Shown in pieces: positions 12,431 to 24,327 of a stretch of 64,000 nt of DNA. The first letter of the stretch is position 1. The number at the start of each line of letters is the position of its first letter. The notes below the pieces were generated by a model. That model did not search any database. It was given only the letters and a program-made list of their open reading frames with translations, and was not told the DNA's origin. Where the stretch lies: assembly GCF_032854445.1 (NCBI RefSeq), contig NC_088296.1:13428706-13492705 (forward strand), given 5' to 3'. The DNA is from Liolophura sinensis. Lineage: Eukaryota > Mollusca > Polyplacophora > Chitonida > Chitonidae. The position numbers were made by a program, and so were the translations under genes.

Positions 12431-14631
12431 GTGAGCCATATACATATATGCTGTTCCAAATTACTGACATGGAGGATAACTGGGATAGTAGTAAAACCAA
12501 TGCATTTCTGAATTTGTCAAGAGGAAACCAGTGTTCTTATATATGCATGTATGATGTACACATATCAACAGTATATCAACAGTAGGAAAAAAACCTTAAC
12601 TGAGATAAAACGGCGAGAACGGATTCCCGTCATCTGCCAAATATCACACCGTCATCGTTGCCCTGTTTTTTGTGGATTTTTTCTATGCTGTAGTCCACTG
12701 TGGTGTTTACAATATTTTAGTGGGAACTTCTAGAAAGGCGAGTTAAAATGAACGCTGATTTCTCTTGCTGTTGCTGAAGCTCTCTTTCCTGTTGCTGTAT
12801 TTATATAAACGATTTTGGGTATTTTATTGCCATGTAACTAAATCTCGTATTAAAATCTAACTCTAGGAGTTTTTAATTCTTAAATTCATATATGCAAAAA
12901 AATATACATTGATTAAGGCGTTGAGATCATATAGTATAGGCTACATTTATTCTGGGGCGTGGCAGTTGATCATTTGTACCTTCAATATACTTGGCAGCTG
13001 TCGTGAAAGTGAAATATTCAAACAGATGAATTGGTTTTTTACAAGACTGGAGCATACACGTAGGTCCTGTTCAAAGGTAATTTTTTTTAACAAATCCAAC
13101 TGCTGTAGAAGTTTTACCAAAAATGCGACACGAAGCCGTTATTTCTACGCAGAGAGCTGCTGGCTTATATGCTTAGAGCTGACCGGGACCTGCGCCACAG
13201 GATTATGAATGGTCAAATCAACGGTCAGATCAATATTAAGAACCTGTCATCCCTGGTCATTGACATCTGTTCAACAGTTTTATTTCGCAATTTCAGGTAA
13301 ACCACCCACTGCCCATGTCACCACAGAGGGAGACAGTCCAACCCAAAGTAAGCCTATAGCCTTTTCTGTGTAGGCTGCTGGTGACATAAGCCGCTCTTCG
13401 TTATGCTGTCGGATAGATACCAATCACTCTTTTATTCGTTTTTTGTTCAAATTTTGCCCTTGTACTGATGACGACGAAGTTTATTAAGCTGACGTATTCC
13501 AAGAGGAAATAGGAACAGCTTACATTAGTGCCCTTGTATAACTTTACTTAGTACATTATACTGAGGAATAATCGACACTTTCGTCCACTTGCTTGTTTAA
13601 TACCGATTGCATAAAGCTGTATTTGTCACCAGATAGCAATCTAAACTAAATCAGATGAGCCCTTCTTTATGAAAAGTGGCTGAAAGCCGTCCCTATACAC
13701 AGAGCTGTAACGTAGTAACGTTTCTGACATTCTGTTGCCTTGAACACCAGTATGACCACCCTCCCCACACCAGGTTTATCTAGGAATATGTTAAAATATA
13801 CTAAATCCTCAACTGCGTATGTCTCAGAGGAGGTTTGTTTTCATTCACAGCGCACCATTCATTAGGTCAACACAATCTTAAACGGATCAACTTTTAAACA
13901 TGCCCAAGGTCACGTGATCCATTAATCGGCTCGAAATACATGTGGCATATATAAGATATCACTTTCCACAATCATCGATTTTAATGATAAGTAAGATATA
14001 GGTAAGTCGTATTTACACGCGGTTTGCAGTTTATGTTAAGTCGAGGCTGTTTTTGCGCATCGCTGTGTTTATATGTCCGTCAGCATATCTGATACCAGTC
14101 ATTGAGAAAGTTTAACGTTGTAGCGTCTAAGTACTGGTGGTAGGTGTACAGGCCCTGTGTACCGTTACATGGAGTATACGGCTCATGTATTATATATATA
14201 CGAGTTATACATGTTGTAATTTTATAACCAGTAATAATGCAGTTTACAACAATAAGAGCATTAATAACATAAGTTTTCACAATTATAACTATTACCACTG
14301 TGACATGTGAAATCTTCAAAATTAAGATTTTGCTTTACTGTTAGCCATAAGTTTTTTGTTACATGAGACCAATGGCCTCTGGGCAGCAAAAAAAAAAAAA
14401 CAAAAATTACAGAGTGCAGCGTTACGGGTAAAATTTTTCGCTCAGGATGGCCTGCAACTGCTTTTTTGTGCATTTCCAGCGCAGTTACCTCTGCCAACAG
14501 ACAGTCATGCAATTGTGTCTGGCGTAAACATTTACTTGTATGTTTAATCTTCCGTTTGTCAGAAAAATATTTTAAATACGACCTAAAATGTGATGTTAAT
14601 TTGTACCCACTTTTGTATACGATTTGTTCAG

Positions 14632-14728
14632 GCGATGATTCCCGGACATTAACTATAGGACTGGCCGCTGGAATCGGAGGGGTGGTTCTAGTGGCTGTCA
14701 TAGCCTTGGTTGTTGTAGTCCTTGCTCG
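14632..14728 (+). CDS. Transmembrane exon of gene A
   Basis: This exon is 97 nt, phase 1-2. It encodes DDSRTLTIGLAAGIGG followed by a Val/Ile/Leu helix of about 16 residues ending in LAR. The next exon supplies RRKSTR, a basic stop-transfer sequence that puts the tail in the cytoplasm. The 51-nt exon at 13297-13347 just upstream encodes a short Thr/Pro stalk. Confidence 0.75.
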
Positions 14729-15282
14729 GTAAGTGTATCCCCTGCCGTCAGTTATGCTAACGGGAGATATTCACCCCTCAAGTTTTGTACTTCTGACTTT
14801 TTTTAGTATCAGTTGGCGGCTTGTATGTCGTTTTTTTCCTGTACATGTAGTCCAGTGAGCCAGTGAACAACAACAATGATTTTGTTCTTGTTTCTCAATT
14901 GGGAAAATATTTTCTTCTTTGTATACGTTTACTTCATCCCGTCTTTAAACGTTTTCATTACGTAACAAACCAGTGAGTTCGTGATACGTATCCCAAGCCA
15001 TGTTGCCATTCCTCATTACATCATTTCAAACAAATCATGTAATGCATGTAATTCTGTCTTAAAGGAGAAGAAAGAGTACAAGAGCCAATGGCGACGAATC
15101 GGCCAAAATTAGGATGCAGTCGAGTCCTTCCCATTCGTCGCACGCTTCTAGCCGCCACACATACCAGAGCGTCGTTGACCCGCCATTGCCTAGTCAGAGA
15201 GGGATGGATAACCCTGCTGGTCCAACGGTTATCGTACGGACCGAAGTCTCCGTCATCAATCCTTCGTCTCGACCAGGATCCT

Positions 15283-15736
15283 GGCCACAGACCCCCATTA
15301 GTTTTCCATAAGCGACAATGTTAACGTTTAGCGCTGTAGCTCAGTCCCAAACATTCCGGGGCCAGTAAGCTTTGGTGCATACCTGGCCCAGCCTGTGAGA
15401 AAGAAGCTGTAAAAATCTTGACATAGGTTGACCGTCAAAACCTGGACCTTTCCATGCCGGGAGCTGGGAGGGGTGTCTAGCAACGCCAAGGGGACATCAC
15501 TCGCAGCCTCATCACCACCTGTCTCCTTGTGTCCTCTCGCCCAGAATTTCAAACTTTCACCATTAAAACTCATACCTGCCCAAAGCTTAGACAATTTCCA
15601 TCATTTTGATACCAAGCATACACCTGTACACCAAAAACGGCAGGCTGGCAGCAAAAAAAGACTTTACACCCTAAAATACACAGAACTACAATCGTCCCTA
15701 CCGAAAAACGGAAGTTGTAATTGGGGGTCTGTGTCC
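15283..15736 (-). mobile_element. MITE-like element, copy 2 (left end of composite)
   Basis: It begins GGCCACAGACCCCCATTAG and ends in a GGGGGTCTGTGTCC form, opposite in orientation to copies 1, 4 and 5. It supplies the premature stop of the left tail frame at 15309-15311. Confidence 0.8.
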
Positions 15737-18188
15737 TATCACACCAGCCAACTTTTTTCAAAATCAATAATTTTTGCACCACATAATGCTTACTACTTCT
15801 TAACCTCACACATAAAGTTACAGCTTGATACATGCAAAAACTTTTGAGTAGGAGGAATTTAACTTGGGGAACCCCTATCTTGGAAATGTGTCTGTTTGTC
15901 CGTCCTCAAGCACAAAGTTCAAAGCTCTGTATTGCACATACCGTTCAAAATATCTCAACCAGGTCAAATGTTTTGGAAAGCTGGTATGTATATCTGCAAG
16001 AAAAAATGAAAAAATTCCAATGACAAAGTATTTTACATTTTCCATTGACAAACATTTAGAAAATTATGGATTTTCAAGTAGATTTTCTTGTTTACAGCAG
16101 GGTTAAGAAAATACTTAAAAGCCAAAAGTGTCAAAATATATATCAAAAGACAGGTAATTTATCTGACAATTAACTTACAAAATATAGGACATACCTTTTA
16201 GCAACTTTGTGCAAAATTTGACTTAAAGTGATACAGGTGGGTAGCAAAGCGGAGTTTCAAAATTCCAGAAAAGTACATTTTGATCACCATCAAAGTAAAC
16301 ATATGCATCCAAATTGATACAGAAATGCTCATAGGCACAGTTTCCATGGATAGGGCTAAAGAAAAGACTAGTATCCCTTTTACATAGTGATTCACATGAT
16401 AAAACCCTTTAAAAGATCACCCACTACCCCCCCCCCCCCCCCCCACTACCCCCCTTTCCCGTCTCCCCCATGGCTGCCATTGGTTGGCTGGCTTACCTCA
16501 ACTCACAGTGCAAAAGAATCCCACCACCTGTGTTGTTGCCTCAGACTAAATTAGTACTTTCCACATAACAAACACCAAAGTGTGACACTGGCATCTACAA
16601 GAGATAAGTAGAGGGGAGAAATATGAATTTGCCACTTACAAAAATAAAGCCACACAGTACATGCACATTGGTCATTCAGACAGTCAGCAAGGCAACCCTC
16701 CCAAGACATGTTGAAGGGACCCAAGAAGAGGGGAAAAGCTATACTTTTTAACCTGTAACAACACAGAAATCCTCAAATAATCAGTGAGAAATTACATCCG
16801 TAATCAGGTTCCACACTGGGTGTTCCTGGGTGGGCATGAGGAATGGACATTCAAACTGTCCGTACATATATGAGAAACCTGTGACGTTTCCCCGGTTGGG
16901 GGGGGGGAGGGGGGGCTGGAGGGGTATGTGTCATGGTGTAGTACCGGACCAATGACGGGGATTCTAGGTCGGCCAAGAGATTGGAAGACTGCATCCGAAT
17001 GGTCAGGCTTTTAAGGAAGCTGAACGGCTAGTAGACCCCACTCACCTAGGTAGATCCCAGTTCAATATATGCATAAACCAGGCAAAGTTCACTGACGCCA
17101 TGTTTGGGAGACAAGATCTAAAGAGGGAAACCAAGACGAAAGCTCAATAGGTATTAAACTAGGATGTGAAAGCCATATGTAGCTGTCTAATTTCTAACTT
17201 GTGTGTGAGGATATTGGAAACATAAAGAAAATCCCAGTTGCCCAGGGAGGTGGATGCCAAACTGGGCCAGATACTAAAACAAAAACTCCTTGAGATGTCG
17301 CAGGAACAGCGTACTATGTTCTGGTGGAGAAACAGACACCTGGTGGGGCAGAGACTCATTTTCACAAGGGCAATATTCCGACAGATCACACTTACATGTA
17401 TGCTAGAAACTTGAAATGGATCATTTTTGTTCCAACGCCACACATACTGTGTGAGTGCACATGTAACTTGTCAGAGGAATGAATATACACATGCAATGAA
17501 AACTACATGCCTGCAGTGGTTTATTTTTAAGTTTAAAGAGGAAAATTTACCTTGTCCACTTCAAGTCTATGCCCAAAACAGCAGACAGTGTTGCAGCAGA
17601 GATGCCTGTTTTTAATGTTTTGTGACCTGCAGGATGATTTGAAGCACATTTACCTAGTGTGTGGTGGCACACATGGGAGGAACCTGACTTGGTTTTTAAA
17701 TTAAATGCACACTGGCCGTCTCTACTACTCTAGCCAAGTAAATTAATCTGCTGATGTGTTTTTATCCACCTGTGTGAGGCTGGGCCCTTATATGTGATGC
17801 AGGGCCTTATTGACCATCCTTAATCACACCACCCTATCTATCAGCCACATACTCCAATTTCACTCGCAGCACTCAAATTTTGCATTATTTATCAAATGTC
17901 AGCCCCAAAAGAGACATTTTAAAAACCAGGAACAATGAAACGTTGTCTGTGTTTGTTCCAGTCTGTTTATACTCCTGTACTACCCTTGACCACAGAACGT
18001 TTTAGCCGATTTTTAGACAAAATGGATATGTGGGGAAAATATAGAATTAAAAAACTTTAAAACTGCTCAGTCAAGTTCCATGTCAATGCAAACCACATCG
18101 CAGATGTACCCACCAAATATTATCAGGCTGCTGCGAAATCTGAGCACACAGTGACATATTACACATTTTGGCACAAGTGGACAGATCA

Positions 18189-18641
18189 GGCCACAGACCC
18201 CCATTAGTTTTCCATAAGCGACAATGTTAACGTTTAGCACTGTAGCTCAGTCCCAAACATTCCGAGGCCAGTAAGCTTTGGTGCATACCTGGCCCAGCCT
18301 GTGAGAAAGAAGCTGTAAAAATCTTGACATAGGTTGACCGTCAAAATCTGGACCTTTCCATGCCGGCAGCTGGGAGGGGTGTCTAGCAACGCCAAGGGGA
18401 CGTCACTCGCAGCCTCATCACCACATGTCTCCTTGTGTCCTCTCGCCCAGAATTTCAAACTTTCACCATTAAAACTCATACCTGCCCAAAGCTTAGACAA
18501 TTTCCATCATTTTGATACCAAGCATGCACCTGTACACCAAAAACGGCAGGCTGGCAGCAAAAAAAGACTTTACACCCTAAAATACACAGAACTACAATCG
18601 TCCCTACCGAAAAACGGAAGTTGTAATGGGGGTCTGTGTCC
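18189..18641 (-). mobile_element. MITE-like element, copy 3 (right end of composite)
   Basis: It is nearly identical to copy 2. One of its frames is open from 18334 through the junction into the gene A tail. Confidence 0.8.
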
Positions 18642-18645
18642 AGGA

Positions 18646-18996
18646 GCGTTTGAAGACGTGGATAATGACTTCCCTGTGATCTACAGTACTGCCAAAGTCA
18701 CTGGCAAATGGAACAAGAATAAAGCTAATCAAGCACAACAAGCAAACAACGCCATTGGTCTGCCTTCCCAGTCCGGTGTCAAAGCTGAGCCCAAGAATGT
18801 CAACGATCCCTACTCCAATCACACCATATCCTTCAACAAAACACAACAAATACAAAAGAAAAATGAAGGATCGTCAGAAAATATGGAAAATCAGTACAAC
18901 ACTTTGTATCATCTTAGACCAGCCGATAGTAACACCGCTGGTCCAGCTCTTAGAGGTAACCTTGAATACGACGAAATAAAGCTACAGAAAGTGTAA
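18646..18996 (+). pseudogene. Second half of gene A tail exon (tyrosine motifs)
   Basis: This open frame resumes after the composite insertion with AFEDVDNDF and ends at TAA. It has VIYSTA, DPYSNH, QYNTLYHL and LEYDEIKL. Frame and duplicated AGGA show it continues the exon ending at 15278. The frame is also open upstream through the right repeat copy to 18334, giving a 220-codon chimeric ORF that is probably accidental. Confidence 0.7.
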
Positions 18997-21900
18997 TGGA
19001 AAAGGTAAGGCAGGAGGGGGGCGTTTCTCTTATGTCTCTCTCTGGGGTTTTAACAAGTTGAAATGAGAAAAAACTGGGATCAGATCAAAAGAAAGTGTAA
19101 AATGCTCAACATTGTCGTCATTATTAGTGAGTTGATATAATTATAAAGAGCCCTATTTTTTCATATACTCTTTTTTGCATATATTTTTTTCGTACCATAT
19201 GACTACATGTGTTAATTTGGAAACTCAGTATGCAACTTTTGCTTATAATTGCAAATCGATACATTGTATAATAGGCAGGTGTGCTTTAAATATGCTTCAT
19301 GTTAGAACATACATATAATATGTGCTATTTACGCCCACACTTGTAAGGTTAATTGAACTGCTCTATACATTCTTTACGCTGCATTTTGCAAAAAAATATT
19401 GCGATCATCTACATGCAAGTCTTCTATGTATGTTAGAGCTTAACGTGTAACGTACATGTACTGCAAACTAAATACACAGAATGTCTCATACAAACAAATC
19501 ATGTACTGTAATTACGTCGAATTCAGAATGAGGTTCAGCCTATTTCGAACAATTATGAATACACAGAAACGTTGTAAGAAAGCATTGTAAAATGTTTTTT
19601 TGATTTTCCATTTATTGCAAATGTCTGCAGGATGTTTAACATTCTTTCAATGCTTTAGGTGACGTCAATCGCGTTTAGCATTGTTCGTATTATCTGTTAA
19701 GCTTGTTTCATAATTCGAATATTTGTGTATGTTTCAGTCACTGCACATTTGGTATTATTAGTGTGTGTACTTTTATGTATCTGGCTATCAATATTATATA
19801 TAAAGTTTGTTTTATATTTCTAATGTTTGTATATGTTTCAGCCACTGTGTATTTTCTGTTTCTGACTATCAATATTACTCATAAAGTCTGTTTCATAATT
19901 CTAATGTTTGTATACGTTTCAGCCATTGTACATTTGCTGTTATTGGTGGGTGTACTTTTCTCTATCTGACTATCAACACTATTCATAATTTAGAGATGTG
20001 TATTTGCTTCAATTACTTTACATTTGTTACTTTCGCTCTGTGTCCTTTACGTATCTGACTAACGCAGAATTTCGTATCAATTTACGAATTTAAGCGAAGT
20101 ATAATAACTTAAAACCATCTCTTCTTGTTGTGTAATTCCTGCATAAGACACAAGATGTTGTATAAATGTATGTATGTTACCCAGTAGATCACATTGCCTT
20201 TTCTCATTTGGTACATCCAGCAAATAGTACAAGAGGAAGTTAAGTTGAAGGAAAATGCCTTAGATTTTGTTCGTGAGACGAGAGGTAGTACTGTAATGTG
20301 AGTGACAGTCCATAATATCATGTGGTGTAAAGAATAGTGTAAAAACAAGTGTAAAACACATTGCAATATATTTTGGATGAAGAAAATCCGTCACACATAA
20401 AAGTATAAAAATAATAAAACTTTTAACAGCCGTATTCTAGGGGGCACTGTATATAATCATCAGCGTTCCTAAATGCCTGTTTCATCAAATGTAAACTAAA
20501 TTAGAAAATGACAGTAGTACAAAATTTGCGTATAAATTTTGTTAGTTGAAAAAAATTCTTCTTGAATTGCTGAGAGAAGCTTTGTAATATGAGTGTAATG
20601 GGGATATTACTTCAAAGAACAGTATGGAGAAGTTTGGTTCCTTGGTCATGTTTTAACATCGTATATTGCTGTTATTACTGATATGTTGTTTAATGGAATT
20701 TATATGTTATTCAGTTAAGTACTTGTATCTTTTACCATGTGCACTAATAATTGTAATACATTTTCTTAAGATTACGCTTTTGCTCGACCTTGTTTTCCGT
20801 CTTCTTTCAGCTGGTTGAAAGTTAACAGAAACTTTAAAGCCGTACATCTTGTGAATTAAAACAGTAACGTTGGAGTAGGACGATCCGTGTCATTTAACAT
20901 TACTTTCACATCCAGGCAATGGGTTAAATTGTCGTTTTGTGCACAAAGCATACAAAAGGTGAATTGAAAAGGAATGATGCTATGCAGAATTGTAAAAATT
21001 GTGTTATGTAACATGGAATGCAGAAGGTCAAATATGCTGTACAAAACGAACCAAAGGCTATTCTTGATTTCATAATAAATTATCTTCACATGCAATATAT
21101 TCTGACAGTACTTTGTTGTATAGCATTTTTCTGTAACAAGTTTAATGTTAGAGAAGTCTGTCCTCATAAGCGAGCCTTTTTCACAGAAGAGTTTACACGA
21201 TGCATATTCACACTGGTCAGGTTACACAGTTATAGTGTGACGGTGGGTTACCCTTACACTATCCCCTCCCCCACAGCCATGACGATCTCCGTCAGGGTTA
21301 TTACCATTATTATTTTTATATACTACAGATCAATTAACATGCGCCAACACAATTTCCTTCATTTTACATCTTACCAAATACACTGAGGTTAAAGTGCAAT
21401 TTTCCCTACATGCATGTAAAAATGTCTCATTTTGTATTAACGACTAGCTTAATGTTAAAATGTTTTTTACAATCATTAACATTTTTGTTGGTTATGTCAT
21501 GGTTGGGTGAAAGAAACGAATTCGTAAGCTGACTTTAGCTGGTAAAATTACTCGGTTCAAGAGTGGGGATTTAATGCTACTGAACGTGTAAAATCTTTTG
21601 TTCGTTCATGACAGGTGCTATCTTTACCAGTGAACAGCAATGAAATTGAATCTGCCAGCAGACATCAAGAGTACCGCCTCTATAGATCTTGTGTACAGTG
21701 TAACTCTACAGGCATGTACACAGAGAGTTCACAAACGGCCACTGTGCAAAAAACGCATGCTACGAGACTTACTGCACGACGGAGACAAAGCTCTTGAACA
21801 CATCTTGTGTATTACTCAAAAATCAATATTTAATAGTTGCTCCACATAAAGTGTGTTCAAGTGGACAATCAAACGCAGATGTGTACAGAGCAAGCATAGT

Positions 21901-23879
21901 CATATATATGACACAAATACATATAGTACATGTTTGAAGGAAAAACTTCAGCCTTCAGTAATGACAGCGCTTTTGTAATCCTCCTCTATGCTAACTTGTC
22001 GAAAACGTAACATATAAAGAAGGCATGGTAGTTTATTACATGTAAGTGTTAAAGAGAAGTCTATATGTACTTTATCTACAAGCTAATCAGAATACTGGTA
22101 GTAACCGGGATATTACATGTAACACACCTATTATTATTAAAACAGTATAGAAACGGCAGTTACTGTTCCAGAAAGCCCATTATAAATAAACACAAAAAGC
22201 ATGCAGGCATTATAGACAGTTATAGTAATACTGGTATATACAGTAACCGGATACGACGAGCGCAATGTGCACTACTGGTAGAAACCTATTCCAAATTAGC
22301 CTGAAAGTATATTATTGTCAAATGCACACCGATATCTAAATAGTAGGAAAGAAAAACTCCCTTCAAACGAAATCTTGTCACTGTAGAGGGTAGGCTTTAC
22401 ATGTATTTAATACTAAACACGTACAATGCACTACTGGTTACGGGAACGGTGTACTTGATCAGAAAGTCGCTCTTCCTGTTTTCTATAACACGAACGACTG
22501 GGAGCAGGAGATAAGGAGTAACATGATACAATGTATGATACTGCAGCATGGAGAGTAAAACCGGAGCACCGACCACGCTGTAATTGTATACAGTGTGTCC
22601 TTGTGAAATGATCACGCGTTACCGGTGAAACCCGCCATGTCTTATTACCTCAGTGATGGCTATATATTGTTCATGCAAATGTTTATATAATAGCAAATTA
22701 GACATCCCATATACATTTGCTACTACTACGGTTTAAACAAATGCAGTGAGTGGTATAGAACTGCTGATCTTGATTGCAATGTAGGCTATTAGACGTCACT
22801 TTTCTAGAATTATTCGAAATGACGTGTTAATTCAAAGGGACAGGGCCTCAGTGATGCTTTCCACACCAGTAGAATCATATTTAACAATCGGACATTGCTC
22901 TCGGGAGTTTCTTGTGATGCCCAGTACATGTACGTCATGAAGCATCCTGGTTGACTATGTAGACTTTCCCTATGTTCGCCAAATGTTCTACGCAGTAGAC
23001 TCTATTTTGAATCATTCAACGCGCCAATTGCGACCTGCCGTACATTATTTACCATTCACCTCTATAAAAATGTACAGTTCTTACACACAGTTTTGTACAT
23101 TTTAAGAAATTATGTATTTCCAAAATGTGAATTTGTTTTCCAGCTTTAAGTGGTTTCTTTAAATTATTTCTAAACATATAATCTATCTATTTAATTTGAC
23201 TGTGCATGTTTTCTTTTTTGGCATCGAAAACAATTCACGGTCTGTTGGTTTAAACATTTTCCAGGAAAAAGATCACTAATATATTACAGTTACTGTCAAT
23301 GACCCACTATACCGTGATTATATGACAGTGTCTTAACAGACATTTAATACGAAACTAATCTGATAAACGGGCGCCTCTTTCCTCAATGTAAGTGTACGAC
23401 ATGATGCTAGCTGATGTAAATAGCGTTGATCTGTCAATGAAAGAATACAATAATCTGTATAGATTTACAATAATATATTTAAACTTATATAATATGTTGC
23501 TTAAGAGTATACGAAAAAATTTTAAAAAGGATTTTCGTGTGTGGTTCAAATTAATCCCATCTCCATTACCTCGCGTTGTTAAGGACTGAAGAAAGACGTA
23601 TACAATAAGCGGAATCGATCTCGTAATCCTATTTGACACAACGGTTTCAGGCGAGCACGTTACCCTTGACAAATGTGGACAATTCGTCTGAAATCCCGAA
23701 ATACCATGGTGAATGCAGCCGTCCTCTAAACGTCCAAATCATTTGTTTTGTTTTTTTTGATTGATAAATTTATAATTCTATGAACCCATATAATTCAGTG
23801 ATACTTGTTATAGCTTACTGCTCCCTAGCTGGACATCAAATCTATGAAAATGATTTCTGTTCACTCAATCATATTTTAG
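18997..23879. other. Unique AT-rich spacer without recognised gene
   Basis: Apart from the tandem repeat at 19690-20065 I see no gene, transposon or duplicated block. Frames are short and of low complexity. Confidence 0.6.
19690..20065 (+). repeat. Tandem repeat, about 100-bp unit, 3-4 copies
   Basis: Units share TTTCATAATTCTAATGTTTG, GTTTCAGCCACTGT and CTGACTATCAATATTA blocks; the last unit is degraded. It is noncoding. Confidence 0.75.
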
Positions 23880-24110
23880 TTATGAAGGGAGTTCCCACAG
23901 GAAGTCGCCTTAAAATAGCGAAATCTGCCTTTGACCTTACATTTATCCTTCGATAGAACAAAAAGTATAAATAGCGTCACTCCAATTTTTCACACACATG
24001 CTCTTCAGTAATTGTACTTCATATTCAAATCAGTTTTGCTTGTTCTAAGCATTAAAAATTACACTTCACTGCTGCACCGCTATGGGGCAATTAACTATCT
24101 AGTTGTACTG
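23880..24110 (-). pseudogene. Vestige of a receptor intron (EGF1-EGF2 type)
   Basis: This stretch resembles the gene B intron at about 31590-31830 in the same orientation (shared blocks around aaatctgc.gttgac, gtataaat, cacacacat and cttcatattcaa). It lies where the intron of a minus-strand gene starting at the ruined signal exon 25345 would be. I find no EGF exons nearby, so that gene has decayed. Confidence 0.45.
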
Positions 24111-24327
24111 AGTCCTTTATGTTTTTCTATATCTGCATATTACTGCTTCAGTTATTTTCACGGTCTTTTGGTTTCATTTTGCTTCAAGCTAAAATGGTTT
24201 GCGTTGCGTAAGCAATGGTGCACAGGATTATGTTATGTATTACAATACACAGTGGTGATTGCTTTTTGAATGCACAATATATCTGAACAACCCCATACAT
24301 TTTCCAGAGAATTTGGCCAGAAAAATT

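Larger units (their letters stand above)
9721..12436 (+). repeat. Inverted duplication, plus arm (EGF exons of gene A)
   Basis: This arm matches 29727-32321 in reverse complement, introns included. The match stops at the donor of EGF3 on both arms. Confidence 0.8.
15279..18641 (-). mobile_element. Composite element bounded by two direct MITE-like copies
   Basis: The 3,363-bp insertion lies in the gene A tail exon. Copies of the roughly 450-bp element lie at both ends in the same orientation (15283-15736 and 18189-18641), differing at only about eight or nine positions. AGGA flanks the whole unit (15275-15278 and 18642-18645), while the two copies lack matching duplications at their inner edges. 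The 2.45-kb interior has no convincing gene, only short frames, a run of 18 C (16427-16444) and a G-rich stretch near 16900. It could be a MITE pair that moved as a unit, or an element whose long direct repeats act like LTRs; end bases are not TG...CA. Confidence 0.7.
9727..18996 (+). pseudogene. Receptor gene A: EGF receptor with a different tail; frameshifted and transposon-split
   Basis: Exons: 9727-9872 EGF1, 10801-10944 EGF2, 12305-12430 EGF3, 13297-13347 stalk, 14632-14728 transmembrane, and a tail exon 15065-15278 continuing at 18646-18996. EGF2 and EGF3 are close to gene B's modules. EGF1 is 146 nt instead of a multiple of three: one A is missing near 9741 compared with B, shifting the frame and giving an upstream stop. 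No signal exon was found upstream. The transmembrane exon encodes a Gly/Ala/Val-rich helix (TIGLAAGIGG then VVVVLA) followed by RRK. The tail is unlike B and C: Ser-rich, then tyrosine sites YSTA, YNTL and LEYDEI, the last fitting an LxYxxI (ITIM-like) pattern. A composite element (15279-18641) interrupts the tail and adds a stop at 15309. The long open tail suggests recent decay, or a transcript that uses part of the gene. Confidence 0.7.

Noticed and set aside
14080-14547. Frames around the gene A intron before the transmembrane exon
   Set aside because: They lie in an intron between well-defined splice sites and are not conserved in any paralogous block.
16427-16915. C and G runs as a possible G-quadruplex regulator
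   Set aside because: They lie in unidentified passenger DNA of the composite element; homopolymer slippage explains them equally well.
18334-18641. Separate gene starting in the right MITE copy
   Set aside because: The same frame is only partly open in the other four copies of the element, so the ORF start is repeat sequence; only the tail part after 18645 is supported.
20856-21386. Opposed frames of 103 and 122 codons in the spacer
   Set aside because: AT-rich, no motif, no splice context and no similarity to other parts of the window.
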